Notes under the pieces: generated by a model
Told to the model about the DNA's origin: nothing
The model's input: only the letters and a program-made list of their open reading frames with translations
The model's database searches: none
Shown: positions 59,690 to 64,000 of the stretch, one piece after another
Numbering within the stretch: the first letter of the stretch is position 1
Layout: every line of letters begins with the position of its first letter
Assembly: GCA_017562135.1 (NCBI GenBank)
Contig: QEYB01001463.1
Span: 1 to 64,000 of the forward strand
Direction of reading: 5' to 3'
DNA: 64,000 nt
Source of the DNA: Dipylidium caninum
Lineage: Eukaryota; Platyhelminthes; Cestoda; Cyclophyllidea; Dipylidiidae
Program-made: the position numbers and the translations under genes

Positions 59690-62160
59690 CTGCTTGAGGT
59701 AGAGACGTGAATAAGAATGAAGTTGAGGAATCGCTTCAGATAAGTGAAGGGCGGATGCCGCAGCGATGAGAGGGATTCAACTGGACACCCTGAATGCATG
59801 ACAAATTTCACCTCCAACGAAGCCATAGCGAGACTCAACAGAACAGACTTCTCGTACAATGGTAATGGGATTTACTATGACAGAAGACGAAAGTTCGGCA
59901 ACGCTTCCACTGTACACAAATTAAGCCTTGTCTTGAGCACTGAAATGAAATTAAAGGTCCGCCTGATGGAGATAGCGATAGTTAAATTCAGTGGGGCTAA
60001 GGGATTCACATTTATTGAAAGGCGAAATGGAAAATGGTGAAGAGGGTTCAGAATATTCATGATTGGAATGCACATTTCCTGCGGTGTGCCAAAAAGCACC
60101 GCTTTCCTTAGACATTACTTCTACAATCTTCCCATGCGTTTTCCCGTCCACAAAGGAGTATTTTGGTTAACAGGAACCCTCAAACGTATGTAAGTACGAT
60201 GTTTGGCAATGACTTCGAGGAGAGTGAAGTGACTCACGTTTGTGCAAGGATATACCCCTGACCTATGGCACTTGGTACAATATGTGTAATGAATCAGTCT
60301 CTTTAGCCGCCACATAGCTTCAGTAATTCACTCGCACTCCCTCAACCCATTATCTCAGGTTCGAGTAGAGCAAAGTAAGAGGAGATGCAATGCGACGAGA
60401 GGAGGAGTACAGACGAAAATGGTGAAAGGGAGGTTAGGGGGCAGGCGGAGGACACTATGCCTTAGGTGAGAGCTTTTGGAATGAACGGCTACGCTGCCAT
60501 TGAGAAATTTCGGAGGCATGATGCGAGTGAGGCGACAGAGCAGGCCAAGCTGGGTTGCGTTTGTCGCCCGTAGTGGAGTAGTCGAATGGTGTGTCGTGAA
60601 TGAAATGCGTGTCATGACAGGCGATGAATGCGCGAGTTTCTCATTGCTCCGAAGGCAGAGACGATAGATACGTGAACTAACTGAAAGTAACACCAATATA
60701 CCGCCATCTGAGAGGAGGCACAGAGGTTGGTGAGACTCTATCTCTGTTTATTGTGAGTATTCACGTCGCCCGCACGGGCGCTTAACGTAGAGATGACGTG
60801 TGCCAGAACTATGACAGGAGTCTCACTTCATCCTTGTCCATTGTGTCTTCTTACCTCGAGTTTAACGTTAGCGTTGGGATTTTGCTTAGCGTACAAGACT
60901 TGGCGCCACGCGTAGCTTCGTGTCAAACTCCGTGTTCCATGGGAGGGTTGGAGAGGTATCGTGCCAGTTTCGTGCAACTCTTCCTAGTCCTCGCCAAAAG
61001 TAACGCTGTCTGTCACAATAGCTCTCATCACGACCTCGTCTTTGTCGTGATGGATGGCATGCTTCGCGCGCATATGCATCAGGTATTCCGCCTCTATATT
61101 GGTCTTTATAATGTTTTGCGACTGAGCCTCAATTATTACCACAACTCCAATATCGGTGTCACGCTATATCGCGGGGGAGGATACTTCGATCATGACAGTC
61201 ATGTGATGAACCTAACATGCATATCTGAAGACGAGTTGGAGGCATCGCCTATTAGGAGTCAGAAGATGATGGCGAAGGTTAAGGAGGAGATTGCTCTCTA
61301 CGACGACATTTTACTTAAAGACTACGAGGTTTCGTGTTGCGACCTGTTACTCTAAGGCGTCAGCATTCACTATTGAATGTCAGTCTGTTGTGGATTGCGC
61401 AACGTCCAGATTTTCCTCATCATGAACGATGATTGAGTGATTCTCTCTTCAGTGGATGCGTTTGTGAGATCAATACCCAAAGAGACGAGACAGTATGCGA
61501 TATTTAACTACGTGGCCTATTTGCGACGCGACTTATTGGTCACCGTTGAAGAAGTGGGAACCTTCCAATAGCGAATATCACTGGTGTAAAATGTGTCCGT
61601 ATCTACGCGGCATTGAACACTTGAATCGCGATTGGGACGCCTTGTACGCTTTGCAATTTGCCTCTATGCGTATTTGCCTAGGAGTTGTGACTTTGTGACT
61701 GATATGTCTCGCAGCCAATGGGAAGATCGTGTACGATCATGAGCTTTGTCCTCAGTGGCATAGAAGCGGTCGACTCTCCCTGATTGCGCCTGTCGGACAA
61801 TTTGCGTATGTCATCTCATTGGACAAGTTGCACTCCTACAGAATTGTATAGAATTGCATAGAACACTTTCATTTTCTTCATTCCATTGAGGGCACTTCAT
61901 TATATGGACACTGGGTAATGCCTTCTCTTATTAGGGCGAGGAGAGGAATGTAGGCGACAGAGAAAGGGAGGTAAGAATAGAGGATACCTGGAAGTTGAGT
62001 TTCGGGGATGTAGTCTTACTCATGAGTTTTAACCTATGAGTTCATACTTTTATCTTGTGCGTTGCCGCCCTGGTTGGAGCAGGGCGGAAGGACACAATGG
62101 AAGTATTCCTCAGCTGTACTGTTGGAAGGAGGATGGTTGCAACTGACTTGTGATTGGATT
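59690..62160 (-). repeat. Type III block, inverted copy
   Basis: Inverse of 2650-5330. Similarity starts near GAGGTAGAGACGTGAATAAG (about 59696-59715), which in inverted orientation corresponds to a similar stretch around 5300, and ends near 62150 opposite about 2770. Confidence 0.65.
59740..61700 (+). pseudogene. GT31 type III pseudogene, inverted duplicate
   Basis: Plus strand. Exon-1 relic (59790-60290): LNRTDFSYNGNGIYYDRRRK, KLSLVLSTEMKLKVRLM, and further on MFGNDFEESEVTHVCARIYP. Exon-2 relic from about 60895: LAPRVASCQTPCSMGGLERY, FVQLFLVLAKSNAVCHNSSH, HDLVFVVMDGMLRAHMHQVF, GYFDHDSHVMNLTCISEDEL, KMMAKVKEEIALYDDILLKD and YEVS. It then continues through stops as YWMSVCCGLRNVQIFLIMND, RSIPKETRQYAIFNYVAYLR, RDLLVTVEEVGT and MCPYLRGIEHLNRD. 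The expected DDD has become NDD followed by a stop. It is the best-preserved type III copy but clearly non-functional. It is the inverted partner of 2650-5330. Confidence 0.65.
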
Positions 62161-64000
62161 GACAGGCATGTCACTGCCTTTAGTCCTCCTCCCTCCATTA
62201 TGTACTAGTACGCCGGTAGGTGGACCACCTAGGAAGAACGAGTGCCAGAGCTCCTTACCTTTTTGCCTTTTGATGAGCAACATTCCCACCGGTCACGCAC
62301 ATGCTCAAAGGTGTGAACGAGACTCGGAGCTTGATTGAGCGGTAATGACTACTCACTTATTGTGGTGGCGATGTTTTGCACAGTTACGGCCTACGTTGGC
62401 ATAAATTGGCAGGCGTTTAGCACTACTCTGATCAGAGTTGCGACATCTCTGCCTCGTAATCTCCCTCTCTTACCTTCTGCCACCCACCCGTTGATGGGGT
62501 TCGTTATTCACTAACCACCTAGTCACATTGGCCTGAAATAGCCTAACTCTCATGGTGGTGATGTAACTGGTCGTGTTCCGTTGAGGAAGTTGAGGGAAGG
62601 GGTCGCATCAACTAGAGAGAGGGCAGGAAAGGACTCATTAATTACTCTCGTCGAGGGGATAAAGTTCGGGGAGACCGAAGATGTAGTGAAGAACTTTGAG
62701 GCTAGTAAACTTGTGGACTGCATGTGAACAGATTGTTTGTCGAGTCTAACAAATCACTTATTGCTCAGCCTTCTTTCCACCCCACGACTCGTTTGACAAG
62801 AGTCGACTTCACACGCTTGCGAAATGTCCACATCCTACATACTCCACAAATGACATTGAACTTTCGGAGACCCTTATCACTGTCACTGAACGGGCTCAAG
62901 TAACCTCAGTGCACCTGGCCTCTGGCTGAATTACGTCTCTGTCTCCCCCAACCGTGCGATGTAACGAGCAAGTCTGTCACGATAAATCGGCGTAAAGAAG
63001 AAAAGTGTCAATGATTCCTTCTCTTCCGCAAGGCAGGCGAGTGAAAAGGAATGAAGCATCACTGTCAACAGCCACCATGTCTACTTGGTGGACAACCGGA
63101 AGCGTGAGAGCAGAAGTACATGGACAAAGAGCACATTATGACAAGACCGACTAAAGTTGTCTGCAGAAAGGACGTATTTAAGTTTTACCATCAAATCTGA
63201 CTGTATTTATATTAACGTAAAGTTAGGTGAGCGCGTACCAACCATTCCTCCACAACTCTCAACGAGTCTTAGTTGATATGATTACTGGAGTCGAGGCGAA
63301 CGCTCCATTCCACCACGCATTTGGATTAAGGATCTGCACACAATCCAAGTGGTTATGTGCTATCTTCCGCATAAAGGCCTGGGGAACGACAATATTTCGA
63401 CCATAACACGAGTATGTGTGGTGCTCACCATTTCTCCAACTACACGTGCATCTCATGCATATGGGTCATGAAGTGATACAGGCCGCTCTCGTCATGCAGG
63501 GACAATATGTGAGGTGCTTTTCCCCACTCGACGCCGCTTTCCCGCAATCTACTTGTACAATCACCTCGCGACAGCAACCTGAGGCCGGAGTCTGACTGAG
63601 GAAAATACCCAAGTAACCTTCTCTGAGGTTGCAATGCGCTTTTGCGACCCATACCTATGCCGCTTTAAAAACCCACGTTATTAGCTAGTTAGATCTCATA
63701 AACACGTGAAACATGGCCTTCAGGCTTGGCTGGCGTGTGGAGACAATAGGCAAGACTGCTCGATAACCGTCTGAGCAAAATGGGCGGGTGGAGTCAGAGC
63801 ATACATGGACCTGTTAAATGTCTCTCTTGGGCAGGAGGAAGCCGCCAGATAGGAAGCCGCTCAAGCAGGCGTCAATAGGGAATCACACCAGGTGGGGCGC
63901 CTCTGCCTCCTGGTGGTGAAAACGCTATGCGTACACACTTGCTGAATATACCTGCTGAGCAGACTCAGGGCGGACATTCTGTCAGCAACTGAGGGAGGGG
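62161..64000. other. No gene recognised
   Basis: Two overlapping minus frames (63259-63456 and 63440-63652) have reasonable composition but no recognised motif and no second copy. Window end. Confidence 0.4.

Noticed and set aside
63259..63652. Two overlapping minus frames that might be one frameshifted gene
   Set aside because: No family resemblance and no paralogue in the window to prove continuity.
1..64000. Search by eye for tRNA, rRNA, CRISPR arrays, bacterial operons and intact transposons
   Set aside because: None seen. The duplicated blocks lack recognisable transposase, integrase or terminal-repeat signatures. A computed search (tRNAscan, RepeatMasker) could still find short or degenerate ones.

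Overview
The window looks like nuclear DNA of a flatworm, most likely a tapeworm (Cestoda; Taenia/Echinococcus type). Genes are split by short GT-AG introns. There is no operon structure, tRNA, rRNA or CRISPR array that I could see. The only recognisable protein family is a lineage-expanded set of Golgi beta-1,3-galactosyltransferase-like enzymes (glycosyltransferase family 31, GT31; 'brainiac'/B3GALT type). The genus cannot be fixed from the sequence alone. Most of the 64 kb is non-coding, repetitive and decayed.

The region is best read as a GT31 gene nursery and graveyard. One gene appears intact: a two-exon, 453-residue enzyme at 56390-57964 (minus). A second two-exon copy at 35156-36574 (minus) is nearly intact, but it has a one-base frameshift and no in-frame ATG. 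All the others are relics, which fall into groups. Type I (DDDYAVN motif): the two genes above plus relics at 18418-18975 (+) and 19711-20255 (-). Type II (DDDHRMN motif): 9355-11754, 43209-45500, 52269-54385 and a 3' fragment at 50640-51000, all on minus. Type III: 3240-5290 (-), 27240-27600 (+), 59740-61700 (+), and a solitary exon-1 copy at 15167-15702. Two further C-terminal-like fragments (47364-47618, 51060-51330) and one exon-1-like fragment (29076-29300) probably belong to the same superfamily.

The relics sit inside larger duplicated blocks. The type III block at 2650-5330 is repeated in inverted orientation at 59690-62160, near the two ends of the window. Type II blocks occur about 9.2-12.0, 43.2-46.0 and 52.2-54.4 kb. 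A non-coding block (about 5.3-7.6 kb) is repeated at 15.7-17.4 kb and partly at 23.3-23.6 kb. Other old repeats pair 2.3-2.7 with 33.5-33.9 kb, and 25.6-26.7 with 48.1-50.3 kb. On this old, diverged background lie two fresh events: a 536-bp direct repeat with no difference seen (4701-5236 = 15167-15702), and a 725-bp almost perfect inverted repeat (41465-42189 / 45258-45982) flanking a type II pseudogene.

If the intact gene is expressed, it should be a type II membrane protein of the Golgi that adds beta-1,3-linked galactose (or a related sugar) to glycans. In taeniid tapeworms galactose-rich mucin glycans dominate the surface layers, which fits expansion of this family. That functional link is inference. 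Outside the GT31 material the only other gene candidate is a weak three-exon, 51-residue model at 38306-38568 (+).
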